From Heliocidaris tuberculata (lineage: Eukaryota > Echinodermata > Echinoidea > Camarodonta > Echinometridae), in NCBI GenBank assembly GCA_025618425.1, contig CM046844.1, positions 929,253 to 993,252 on the forward strand: 64,000 nt of DNA, written 5' to 3'. Shown one piece after another: positions 46,871 to 58,115 of the stretch. A program made the position numbers and the translations under genes. Under the pieces are notes generated by a model. That model had not been told where the DNA came from and made no database searches. It saw only the letters and a program-made list of their open reading frames with translations. Each line of letters opens with the position of its first letter. Position 1 is the stretch's first letter.

Positions 46871-47767
46871 ACAATCACCTGTAACATAAAGAGACACAAT
46901 CAATCTTACGATTGATATCAATCGTAAGTCTATGGCAAACCATGTACTGAAGAGTTAAAATTGATCGTAAGATTGATTTATCTCTTAATGTTACCATTTA
47001 CAGGCCCCTACCCCTGGGTGGATATGGAGGAGATCGAGATAAGGAGCGGATAACTAGATGCGCGCACTATATTGCACAGGATCACATTGCACGTACCATA
47101 CGTACCGTATCTCTAACACGTGTTTTTTTCACGGCGCACACACTGATTGATTCTTTGCCGAATAATGCTGAACTTGGAAACCTACCATAAACATTGGGTG
47201 AAACGCATGATATTTTCTTTTTTAGAGGTGAACGTTAATACTTCATTTTTATATCAATTTATTTACCATTCCAATAGATGAAAGATAATTACTGAATACT
47301 TTTACCGACACTGTTTTGTAGTGTAGTCCGACGTGTTACTTTTTGTGTGACTTGTGAGTAAAAGAAACGGTTCAGACGTGAGGGGCTGAGCTGTGATTGA
47401 TTGTGTGTGCAGTGTGCCAAGGGTACCAATTTTACTGGAAATTTAGATTTAGATTTGATTGTCTCCACTTGACAGTCGGTTTTAATCATTGCAATAATAA
47501 AATGTAAGTAGCCTAAGTTAGACTGTGTGTACTGTGTGGGCATCAGAAAGCTAGATGAGACATGGGGGAAAAAAAAAATCAAAGCCAAATATTTTAAGAA
47601 CTCTTGGTTAGATTGTCAAGGATCGGGAGAATCGGAAGTCATTATGACAAAACTGTTCATGGCTGAGACCACAGCATTCTTCCAGAAAACATGGGTAAAG
47701 ATAAGGTAATGACAAGATAAGTCGTGATCCGTCTAATTTGTATTTCAAAACTACATCTACATGTAGA

Positions 47768-48097
47768 GGAATCTGTGTTAAGGTTGAGATGACTTTTGTT
47801 TAATGAAACTCAGTGTTTGGGGAAAGCTCACTCATAGGCCCTTGCCTATGTGGGACTGTGTCCGACATTCACTGTTGCAGCAGTCAAAAAACAGACAACA
47901 AAATTGCTCTAAGCAAGATTTAATTTACTGTGTTAAGGAATCTGTGTTAAGGATGAGATGACTTTTGTTTAATGAAACTCAGTGTTTGGGGAAAGCTCAC
48001 TCATAGGCCCTTGCCTATGTGGGACTGTGTCCGACATTCACTGTTGCAGCAGTCAAAAACAGACAACAAAATTGCTCTAAGCAAGATTTAATTTACT
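47768..48097. repeat. Recent 169-bp tandem duplication
   Basis: Units 47768-47936 and 47937-48097 are almost identical. I saw one A/T difference (AAGGTTGAG versus AAGGATGAG) and one A fewer in an A run. The duplication lies shortly upstream of the first coding exon of the RRM gene, in its probable 5' intron or promoter. Confidence 0.9.
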
Positions 48098-48480
48098 TAA
48101 ATTTGCTAGATTACCTTATTCAGACACTCTTCATCCCTTACTGTGCCACAAATTTGGGATTTAGAATTAAAAGTGAAATTTTAAATAATTTTTTTCCTCT
48201 CGTGTATGAATGATCTAGACTGGAAAAAGGCCCGCTGATACACGCAAAAGCTATTGAAGCCTATTCACCCGTAAAAGTTTGGAGTACAAGGTTATCTTCA
48301 GATAAGCTTGTACATGTATAAGTGGGGAAAGCTTGTAGATGTATCAAAGTTAATAATTTTTCTGCATGTGATGGACCTGGTTGCAATTTTGAAAACTATA
48401 ATGTATATGCACTATTTCTCTTCGATACATCCCTTTTTTAGGCTCAACATCCTGGAGACATCTGATAAATCAGTAGAAAA

Positions 48481-51400
48481 ATGGATCTCTCACCTGTACA
48501 GAAGAAGAAAGTAAAGAAGGCAAAGCTCAGCAAAACCGTGGCGGGCCAAAAACTCACCAAAGAAGCCATCTTGAATCGGATGTCTACCGGGAAGAAACGC
48601 CCTAAGAGCGAAACTAGAATCAAGAAAGGTCACATGAAGACTCCGTCTAGAGATGATTTGGTTGCTAAAAAGTTGTTCTTTCAGGAGGAGGGTGATGGTG
48701 ATGATGATGAACTTGACACAGATCTATACCAAAGTCCAGTGAAGTCTAAGAGTAAGATGGGAGGAGAAAGTGTTTCGAAGAAGAGCAGCTCAACCAAGAA
48801 ATTGCAAAGTTCAACCTCAAAATGGCAGGTATCTGAAGGAAAGAAAAGTGCTAAAAAACAGAAGGCTGGCAAAGAACTGGAGGAGAGAGACTCCAGGAAA
48901 AAAGGCAAGCAGAGTAAGAGATCAAATGATGAAGATGATGAAGAAGATGTAGAGATTGATTTCCCAATACTAAAGAGGAAATCATTGGGAGAATTCAAGG
49001 CATCTGCCAAGAAATCACCCCAAAAGGAACAGAGAATCATGAAAGAAAGCTCTGAAAATGGACAAAGTAAAAAGAAGCTGAAAAAGAAGATGAAAGACGA
49101 AGATGAGACGATGTTGGGAGAAGAACCTAGCAAGGATAGTTTGGACAAAATTACAGAAGATGACAAAGAAAAGAAAAAGAAGAACAAGAAGAGGGGAAAG
49201 AAGAGGAAACGCTCCAATAGTGAGTCAGATGAACCACAGGCAAAGAAAGAAAAGCCAGGTAAAGATGCCCTTTGATTTGAGAATAGAAATTATAGAAATT
49301 ATTTCTGTGAATTCATGGAAAGATGATGCTTCCCCACCCCAACACCTTTCCAAAGAGAGGGATTGTCTTTTGGAGAAATAGGCCCCGTTGCATAAAACTT
49401 ATCATTAACGGTAACTTTGCCATCAACGGTAACTCCCATGGAAACCTTGATTTTGATTGGCTGTTGAGTGATGTTGCCATGGTAGTTACCATTGATAGCA
49501 GAGTTACCATTGACGGTAAGTTTTATGCAACAGGGCCATAGTAGAATGAATTTTGTTATGAATATATTAATTGCTACTACTGTTCAGTTCTAATTGATAA
49601 GACTGTTCTACAACATAGATACACAAGGATGCACTTTTTCACCAAGTGTCCAACTGAAAATTTCACAGAATTGTTGTATTGCTGAGATGAACAAGAAGCT
49701 GGTGTAGAACTTAAAGATTTCCCATTCTTGGTACTACTAAGTTAAACCCACCAGCCCAGCTTAGAGCAGATCAAATATGTTGTAATGGATGTGGGATAAA
49801 AGCTGAATTTGACTTGTGTAAGGAGCAAACCATTTACTTGTATGCATTATTAGTACCATAAATATTTTGGGGAAATATGCATAATTTGAGTTACTACATC
49901 TGTTAGACAAGGGAAAACTAATGTAAACACTGGTGCTTTTGGACTTGTATTTTCAATAGTTTTATTCTAATTTCTCAGCGAGGGAAGGCTTTGCTGTGAG
50001 ATGTGGAAACCTGCCAGTTGGAGTTGGGAAAGAAGCCCTGCGGATGTTCATCGGTGAGGCAGATGTCTTCCCGACACACATCATCCTCAAGCGAAAGAAG
50101 AAATCTGGGACTGGAGAAAAGAAGCAGTTTGTCACGTAAGAGCAACTTTCTTGTTAATAGCATATGACGGTATGGACCACTTACTAATGTGTGAGATTTT
50201 AGTAATTGGATTTTTTTTTTTCTTCCAGAACCCATTTTGATGAGCTACATGTCTTTAGGCTGTTATGTTTGACAGTGTGATCTGCATCTGTATGAATGGA
50301 ATCCATCTTGTAAACATATACATGGGCAAGCTTTGGACAAGCTTTGTTCAAGCCTATTAGGAGAACTTTTTTGTAAAAAGTGCATGTACAATTGTATATG
50401 AAATTTCATATATGTTATTAATAAACTCTATTTGGCTCTCCAATATTGAATATTAAACTAATAGGCCCAAATTCACAAAGGAGGTTTAAACCATGGGTAA
50501 GGTTTAAACCTCCGTAAGCGTACTAAAATAAGCGTAAATAAGCGACATTGCCCATGCGCGCGCTCAAAGAAAATATATGATTGGATCAGATTCCGTGCGT
50601 ATGTACGCTTAAAAAACCCAGGAGGGGGTTTAAACCATGGTTTAAACCAAACCTCCTTTGTGAATTTGGGCCATAATGATTGTTTTAATACTCCAGATTA
50701 CGCACCATATGTAAAAAGTATGCTTTGATGTAAGAATTTTTAAAAAATTTGTTTGTGTTAAAAATATGGTTCTTTGAATTCTAGAAACAGCCCTTGCTAC
50801 TTTTCACAGGCATCCTTTCTGTTGTTTTATCAACTTTAGATATGCCACAGTCATCTGCAGCACAGCCGAGGAAGCAGAGAAGCTGTGCCATTTAAACGGT
50901 ATCAGCATGCCCTCGCCGATTGGGAGCAAGGATCGTAAGCTCCTCGTACACATGCTGAATGATAACAGCAATGAAGGTAAGATGACCAAGGGTTACATCA
51001 GGTAAAGAAAACTATTACATGTACTTTTGTATCGGTATGAGAATCCTAAAGGTACTTGTTTAGTATTTTTGATATTTTGGGGACCCTCAATTTCCAGCAT
51101 TGTGTTCCTAAAGATGAATACTGTTCATATGAAATTGTCATTCTATGAGTGTTAGTCATGTAAATGGTCAGTTTTTGCTTTGAAAGCTGACACAGTCAAC
51201 AACTAGGAACTGTGATATAGCATGGTGATTTTAAAAGAAGTAATGACAGTGTTTGTAAGGCCCACATATCTAGAGATGCTCAAGTTGATTACACATAGTT
51301 TTGATTAAATGTTAAAGAAAAGCATGTTCCAGTGGAATAAATGAGTTTTAAAATAGTGAAAGAAAAATTAGCTGTACATTGAGCATTTGGTTTTGGTTTT

Positions 51401-53988
51401 TAATGGTGGAAGACAATCGGCAGTTTGATATGTGCATGTGGATTCACTTACTTATATATATTTAACCCCTTCCATGCCACCAGACTTTTGAGCAATTATC
51501 AAAAATGAACTTTCAACATTTAAATGTTAACTTTCAATGAGTTTTTTTCTGGAGCAAACTGGGCAGAGATATTGCATATGAATAAACATTATATTGAAAG
51601 CACAGGTTTCTGCATGAGGAAGAATTTTCAAGCCATTCTGAGCCTAAACAAAATGTTCAACACTCAAATTTTGGGGCAGGATTTGCCACCCACGGCATGG
51701 TAGGGGTGAAATAGCTTGTAGCATTGGTAGTTTCCAGACAGCCTCTCAAATGTGATATCTGTTATCTCATCAGACATACACAGTATTTGATAAAAAGCAA
51801 GCAGCAGTGGTATGGTTTTCTCCTTTACATTTAGTAGGTCAGTGGACTTTTCATTTGGCTCCACCAGGTCTCCAGCTCCACTAGGTCTCCATCTCCACTG
51901 ATCAAAATGTGGGATCAGAACCTGCGTCAGCGTAGTGATTCTGTGAAGTTTTAGAGTGTGAATTGGATAGTTTGTTTTCGATCCAGTTGAATAAAGTCAT
52001 CAAGTTCCACCCAAAATTGGAAACTGCTTTTCCCTTTACCTTCTTAAGAGAGTTTCCCTTTACTTTATTAAGAGAGTAAATTTTGGTAATTAAAATTGCC
52101 ACATCTTTTTATTTTTAGGAGTAATATTTAAAGCTGATACATATGTACATTGTATTTCGAATTCAGGATACCGACATGCAACCCCTAACATACAGAGCAA
52201 AAGATGCTTCGGTGATTGGTACCCTTTAAATCCAAAGAGGAAGTCTACCTTGATATCAAGTTGGTTTTAAAACAAGAAGAAAAATTAAAGAAACTGATCA
52301 GTGAGAGTTTGAACAAAATCTGATAATAAAAATGATATCAAGTTGGTTTTAAAACAAGAAGAAAAATTAAAGAAACTGATCAATGAGAGTTTAAACAAAA
52401 TCCCATAATAAAAAATGTTATGAATTTTTAAAGTTATAATCAATCAAACACGAATCGGCAACTCAGTGACTTTTAGCTTTTGCTGTTGTCTTATCTTTTC
52501 AAATCTGTAATTTCGTAAGCGCTATGGTACTTTCTGTTTTTAGTGCTCTTAAATATTCAATATTATTATTATTATCTTGCGAGTTCCTCTCCCATTTGTA
52601 AAAAAATCAAAAATTTTCACATTTTCGAAAGAAAATATTTAATCATACATCCAACCTAGATATAATCGTTGCGCCTATTTTTTTTTTTATATGAAACAAA
52701 TGTATTCCTTCGTCAACAGCTAAGAAAATGAAAATTAATGAAAGTTCCTGTTGTATAGCAAATGGGAAAGGAGCTCACAAGTTAGGTCACCGAGTTGCTA
52801 GTTTGTGTTTGATTGATTACAACTTCAAAAATTCATAACTTCCTTATTTCTTCTCAGATTTTTGCTCAGACTGTCACTAATCTGTTTCTCTCATTTTTCT
52901 GCTTTTATTCAAATCAACTGAATACCAGGGTGGACTTTCCCTTTAAGCCTAAGGGGAATGAGAGAACTGAGATGTCACTCAGTTTACTTGAATCCTTTTC
53001 TTTCTCAGATCAAACCTTTAGGAGGAAGCTGTTTGTTAGTAACCTACACCCCAAGATGAAGGAAGAAGAGATGATGGCGTTCTTTGAAGAAAGCAACTGT
53101 AACCCTACCAACGTTATCCTCCCAAAGAAAGGAAGAGACAAAACTTCAAGAGGGTGAGAACAAAATGAAAATTTCCCATCCTGTATACAAGTGTTGTGTC
53201 ATGCCCCAACTAAACAAAGTTATGATATGATACTTCACAAGCCCTGCTTTTCGGTAGGGAAGGTTTTTCCATCATTCATTGAAAATGTTCTGCAACTTTT
53301 CTGCTTTAGATAACATTGTTTTGTAATGGAGTCTTGATTAGACAGGCTAGTCTCCTTCTGTTGATGTCTTTGTCAAAGATTGATCTACCAACATGAAATT
53401 GGTCCGGAGGCAGATCTTTGAGAACTGTGGAAATCCATTCCGCCTCAGAGATGGGTTGGAATTTCGGAGTTCTGTATAAATCCTCTATTTCTGTGCTTGC
53501 TTTTGTTCCTTTCTAATGTATGTAACATGATGACGATGTCAAGATAAATATTTTTTTTATATGAATTTAGTTTTCCGCTGTCCATACTAAGTCTGTCACA
53601 ACATATTTCTAGTCAAGCCAAATGGTTTTACAGAAACATTTTGTGTTTCAAATTTTGAGTGGCTATAATCATGAAACAAATGTAGGCCAGGATACATCCT
53701 AATTCTCTGTGTAGATTTAAGTTTTATTGACCAAGTTCAGATGCATTCTCTCTCTAGATATAACTTTGTTAAATATATCCTGTCTCTAATGTAATTCATT
53801 CTCTGTAGACATACATCTATTTAATGTATTTCATCTCTAATTTACCTACTCTGTCTAGATATGCGTTTGTTTGGTTGAGTTCAGCGGGAGATGCAGACAG
53901 AGCTCTGAAGCTAAAGAATCCTACCCTGAGAGACCAAGTCTTCACCATCGCAAGATCACACAGACATCCTAGCAAGCAGGAGCCATGA
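48481..53988 (+). CDS. Lysine-rich two-RRM RNA-binding protein, nucleolar type (RBM34/nucleolin-like), 448 aa
   Basis: Five coding exons: 48481-49258, 49979-50135, 50840-50976, 53009-53153 and 53859-53988. Junction phases 1, 2, 1 and 2 all match, giving 448 residues. An acceptor at 48440-48441 shows a noncoding exon lies upstream. Residues 1-260 are a disordered Lys/Ser/Asp/Glu region with acidic clusters (EDDEEDVEID) and strings such as KRGKKRKR, typical of nucleolar proteins. RRM1 starts near 262: VRCGNL is RNP2 (266-271) and YATVIC belongs to RNP1. RRM2 has LFVSNL (365-370) and GYAFVWLS (from 406). The layout, basic tail then two adjacent RRMs in about 430-450 residues, resembles RBM34 (yeast Nop12), a pre-60S factor, but nucleolin-type proteins are an alternative. 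Each RRM is split by an intron just before the RNP1 strand. Convergent with the NOL7-like gene. Confidence 0.82.
49381..49537. mobile_element. MITE with GGCCC ends and ATA duplication, intron 1 of RRM gene
   Basis: Left end GGCCCCGTTGCATAAAACTT and right end AAGTTTTATGCAACAGGGCC are inverted repeats with one mismatch. ATA flanks both sides (49378-49380, 49538-49540). The interior has GGTAACT/AGTTACC pairs. A 3-bp duplication and GGCCC ends fit PIF/Harbinger-like elements; inference. Confidence 0.75.
50464..50672. mobile_element. MITE with GGCCC ends and ATA duplication, intron 2 of RRM gene
   Basis: GGCCCAAATTCACAAAGGAG at the left matches its exact reverse complement at the right. ATA flanks both sides (50461-50463, 50673-50675). 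Inner GGTTTAAACC palindromes extend the pairing. The same ends and target size as the element in the preceding intron suggest one superfamily. Confidence 0.78.
52226..52946. mobile_element. Long-TIR MITE flanked by TTAA, copy 2
   Basis: Ends at TTAA on both sides. The right arm (GGTGGACTTTCCCTTTAA) and the left arm region with GGCAACTCAGTGAC match the element at 33443. It contains an internal 77-bp tandem duplication (about 52252-52329 and 52332-52408, unit starting GATATCAAGTTGGTTTTAAA). It lies in intron 3 of the RRM gene. Confidence 0.65.
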
Positions 53989-54175
53989 TAGACCAATTCT
54001 TCTCCATCAGTAGGACTATATACAATTTTAAATCAAGTCCAATGACTAGCAAGAGACCATGATAATACCAGAGACAGAGCTCAGAAGCTTAAAACCCCTA
54101 CCCTGAGAGATCAAGTCTCTCCATCACAGCAAACAGGAACAATGATAGACTTAAGATTTTTCCATCAGCGGGACT
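53895..54175 (+). repeat. Terminal exon and 3' flank of RRM gene duplicated in tandem
   Basis: The final coding segment (ACAGAGCTCTGAAGCTAAAG, CCTACCCTGAGAGACCAAGT, CATGATAGACC, CATCAGTAGGACT) recurs, diverged, about 173 bases downstream (ACAGAGCTCAGAAGCTTAAA, CCTACCCTGAGAGATCAAGT, CAATGATAGAC, CATCAGCGGGACT). The second copy lies after the stop codon, so it is noncoding unless an alternative splice uses it. Confidence 0.8.
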
Positions 54176-54523
54176 TGTCAGATAGTAATACTCCAATGGA
54201 CCAACATGGAGCCATATGTGTTTCATTGTCACGAACGTGACATTTGAGCGTCTTGACCATTTGTCGAAGCCTTGGCTCAACAGAGATAAAGCGGTTTTGG
54301 ATCAAGGTTTTCCCCAGTGGTAGCTTGCTTTCTGAATTGTGTATCAGTGACTGCAATGTTCTGACATTGTTGGCTCATCAACTGCAACCTTCTGGCCATT
54401 ACTGTAGTATTGCTGTCTAGGTTAGATACAACCCCAAATCAGGCCCAATGCTCCTCATGAAGGACCTCGAACATTTCCTCTGTTTGAATGAACATTGAGA
54501 AAGCAATCTAGTTTTAATGGCCC

Positions 54524-55463
54524 TTAAAGGGCAATCCAACCTTGGTAATAAGATGATTTGTGTAAAAGCTGAAAAACAAGAAAAACAGAATGGTGAAAGT
54601 TTGAAAGAAATCGCACAAGGAATAAGAAAGTTATGGATGTTTGAAAAATGAGATCACTAAATCTACCGGTTTGTGAATCTCAAATTGGCAATTTGGTGAA
54701 TCGATTGTGACATACTGGCGGTCAATTGTTTGTTATAGGTCCACATAAAAGAAAAAGACCCTACTGAATACTCAGCAATACTTACTGAAGAAAATGACAT
54801 TTTAGTCATTTTGTGTGTGTTTGAGCAAATGGGGCAGTTGTCCGCCACTACATCACAGTGACATAACCGATTGAAATTCCCAGGCCTGTGAGACCTCCGC
54901 TTTTTAGCGGAAATACATTATTTTTATTATTCTGGCCGATTTCAATTACCGCTTTTTCCCCGTGTGCTATTCCCGCTATTTTATCAGCAACCATTATTTC
55001 AATGGTTTTAAACGGCTGGAAACGTAGTCTAGTTAAATTGCTGCGAGCGCGAGCGGAGTCTAGCTCTCTTGCAACCAATGGCAATGGAAAACAACATACC
55101 GTCATGTACATGTATGTACTGTACATGTGTTTTGCCTTCATGCGCGATGTACTGTGAAGTTCAATGCTGCTTGCATTCGTATACTGGAAAATGGTGGACC
55201 GCGCCACCGCATGTGTCGGGCGTTCAATCTGCATTCCGTGAGATATGAAGCGGAAGACAAGTAAATAGATCAGATAAACTAGTTCCAGCGTTTTTCCGCT
55301 CCTTTTTTTTAAACCTCACTCAACAGACCTGATAGTGATTACAACTTTCCAAAATTCATAACTTTCATATTGCTTGTCCAATTTCATTCAAACTTTCACC
55401 AATCTGCTTCTCTGATTTTTTCCTCTTTCTGTAAGAACAACTTGATGTTTGGATTTCCCTTAA
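54524..55463. mobile_element. Long-TIR MITE flanked by TTAA, copy 3, with insert
   Basis: TTAAAGGGCAATCCAACC at the left and GGATTTCCCTTAA at the right. Arms share the AATAAGAAAGTTATG / CATAACTTTC phrases with the copies at 33443 and 52226. The middle (about 54860-55310) is unrelated and GC-richer. Confidence 0.6.
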
Positions 55464-57174
55464 ACCTGTTGATGGTGCCTGAGACATTTTGAAGTTTATG
55501 AAATGTGTTGTACCAGAATCAAACTGTATTCAATGGAATAATATCTGTTTTTGATTTCTAAAACTTGTTGCTTACCGATGTTTTGGAACTAACTTTGGCA
55601 GACTCGTGCACTGTTGAGGCATTAATATTTTGATCAATTTCATCATCATTATTTTCTTGCGGAAACAATTGTTTTTGTGGTGAAAACATCGAATGAAAGC
55701 AAGTAAAAAATTATCATCCTTCAAATACATGTATAACAGTTATATGTTGATTTTAGATTAATGATGTAAAACAGTTGTACAGTACAAGTGTTGCCAATTT
55801 TTAGTTTTTGCACCTCAAATCCAATGGCATTTAATTTCAAATTGTTTTATCTAATTTCATTTATGAAATTTTTATCATGCTGTCCTTTTTCAATTATTTG
55901 TATTGTTTTAATTAGCTCATATTTGTTATTTTTAACAAAACACATTTACTTAGCTTGGACATATGAAAAAATATCAATTTGATGGTTAATGATAGTTTGA
56001 TACAGTATTACACGAGTCTTTGAGGGAGAAAAAGTTTAAAACATATCAAAATAATAAATCTACTGAGGTGTACAATATTTTTTCTGAATTCTTCATATTT
56101 CTGCATAAATTTATTTTTTGAAGACAAGATCAACATACGTGTATATTTGTATAATTGTATAACTTGCTTTACTACAAATAGTGTTTCATTGGAGGGTGTC
56201 TTTACTGTCTAGATTCATCCCTCAACACTGGAATTATGAACACTTATTTTCATGATTTTGTTGGCTATTATTGTTACTTATTATTGCTATCAGGGCCTCA
56301 TGGAAGACAACCAATATTGGTGATGAGTCACCCTGTATAAATATCAGAAATAAATAAATAAATAAATGGAATCTGTTTAGATGAAAGGCTAGAATATGTG
56401 CCTAGACTTGGTGTCAAGTGAGCATTCTAGTTTGGTGAAAAGGTGCACTTTTTGAAAAAGAGAGTTCTTTACCTCATAATAATTTATGCCCTAGAAAAAA
56501 ATAATTGGGAATTTAATTTAGGAATTAACTTCTTTTACTTCCATGCACAGATGTGCATGTAGTGGAACTGCATTTTAAAGAACACTGTTGCAAGTTTGCA
56601 ACCAGCGCCTCTCAGCTATAAGATGGTCATTTTGCTGGTACCATAAATAAACTTTGTACTCTGCAAAAACTAGACCTTGATAAATGTATAACAGCAATTT
56701 CTTTTGACTGAAGGAGTTTGTACAATTAAGTTCCACTGTTTAATGCACATTTATGATATATTAAAGCATTACACGTTCATCTTACGAGCAAGTCCAAGCT
56801 ATTTTGTTCAGACCACATGCAAGTTTTTAGTATACCAGATGATTTTTACTGATTTGCAAGCCATATTAGGGCTTGGATATGACCAAATGTACATCAGAAT
56901 GATACTTCTGATGTGAAATTCTATTGGTAATACATGTACCACATTACTCTATAACGTACAGGACACGAAATGACCAAAAGCCTTGGTCTTGCCTATATAT
57001 GAGAAACAAATAATCAAGGAACAAATTATTATATTTTTTAGGTATTTTTAATGCATAAACATATATCATAAAAATTATGAATACAAAGAAAATTTTGCAC
57101 ATCTGCATGTCTTGTAAGGCTTTCCTTTGAAACTGAGAAATACTTGTATATATGTGTTAACAAAATTAACCCCT

Positions 57175-57312
57175 GGGGAGCGTTTCATAAAGCGTTTCGT
57201 CGATGATTTTTACCAACAAATTTGCTCTCAGCCAATCAGATGCAAGGATTTCAGTAGCTTATAACAGTTGTCTGTAAAAATTACTGACAAAACACTTGAT
57301 GAAACACTCCCC
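57175..57312. mobile_element. Small MITE with GGGAGYGTTTCAT ends
   Basis: GGGGAGCGTTTCATAAAGCG at the left pairs with ACTTGATGAAACACTCCCC at the right. The ends resemble the element at 18065-18381. Confidence 0.6.
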
Positions 57313-57679
57313 TGGACTAATAACGGGACCACCCGGTTTCCCATAGGCACTGGGTTTACTGTAAACTGAATCATCAATTCCTGCCCCCCCCCCCCTCCCA
57401 TCCACAAAAAATAAAATGCTTTGCTACAACATGCATTGAGTTCAAGTGCATTAATACCGCAATAGCTATATTGTAATACACTGATTTTACTGATTTTATG
57501 TCAAATGTTACACAGTGGAGAAGTAGTGAAGTACTTAGTCGTAATCTGAGGCTCTCGTAGAAAAACTACATGTATTACAAATTACTTCTGGTTTCTTTAT
57601 CATTAATCTAATGGGAATACATACACATGTACATGTATTTAAAATACATTAAAAGAAAAAAATACATGTATTCCTATTA

Positions 57680-57863
57680 CAGTAGAAACTTGCTACATGT
57701 ATAAAGAGCTCTGATATAACAAGATTCCTGATATAACAAAGTAATTTTGCTGGTCCCAGGTCTTTATGTTCATTTGTTGTTTCTTTTACCCGCATATAAG
57801 GAGATTCCTGATATAACAAGGCAATTTTCATGGTCCCCAAGGTGCTCATAGTGAATTTCCACT
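57680..57863. mobile_element. pogo-like MITE, diverged copy
   Basis: Starts after TA with CAGTAGAAACTTGC and ends near AATTTCCACTAG. Internal phrases CTGATATAACAAG and GGTCCC are shared with 57938-58115 and 61944-62478. Confidence 0.55.
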
Positions 57864-57937
57864 AGTTTTAATGTTAAAGAAACCAGAAGTAATTTGTAAT
57901 AGTAAATGAGTATATAATGGCATTGTTTAACCAAATA

Positions 57938-58115
57938 CAGTGGAACCTTGTCATAAAGAACACTGTTATGACAAACTCTTATAATAACAAGATAATTCTG
58001 CTGGTCCCACTTCTTTGTATTTGTATTGTTTTTTTAAGCCCTGATATAACAAGGTTTCGATATAAAGAGGTAATTTCCTTGGTCCCAAGGAGTTTGTTAT
58101 AACAAGGTTCCACTG
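57938..58115. mobile_element. pogo-like MITE flanked by TA
   Basis: CAGTGGAACCTTGTCATAA at the left and TTATAACAAGGTTCCACTG at the right are inverted repeats with one mismatch. A TA dinucleotide sits on each side (57936-57937, 58116-58117), as in Tc1/mariner-superfamily elements. 178 bp, noncoding. Confidence 0.75.

Larger units (their letters stand above)
39942..48441. other. Gene-free, repeat-dense interval
   Basis: No protein gene recognised in 8.5 kb. It contains the fold-back arrays, a dispersed 23-bp motif, G-run repeats (43925-44400, 44770-44890, 45180-45200), TA and AC tracts, GCTCGCTCG-rich patches (46030-46140) and local duplications, listed separately where clear. The promoter and noncoding first exon of the RRM gene should lie near 47-48.4 kb, but I could not place them. 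Confidence 0.6.

Noticed and set aside
47527..47709. Plus-strand 60-codon frame as an upstream coding exon of the RRM gene
   Set aside because: No donor in frame with 48442, and the ATG at 48481 has its own upstream acceptor and a typical basic start.
48681..49217. Minus-strand 178-residue Ser/Phe-rich frame
   Set aside because: It is the antisense of the Lys/Ser/Glu-rich N-terminal exon of the RRM gene.
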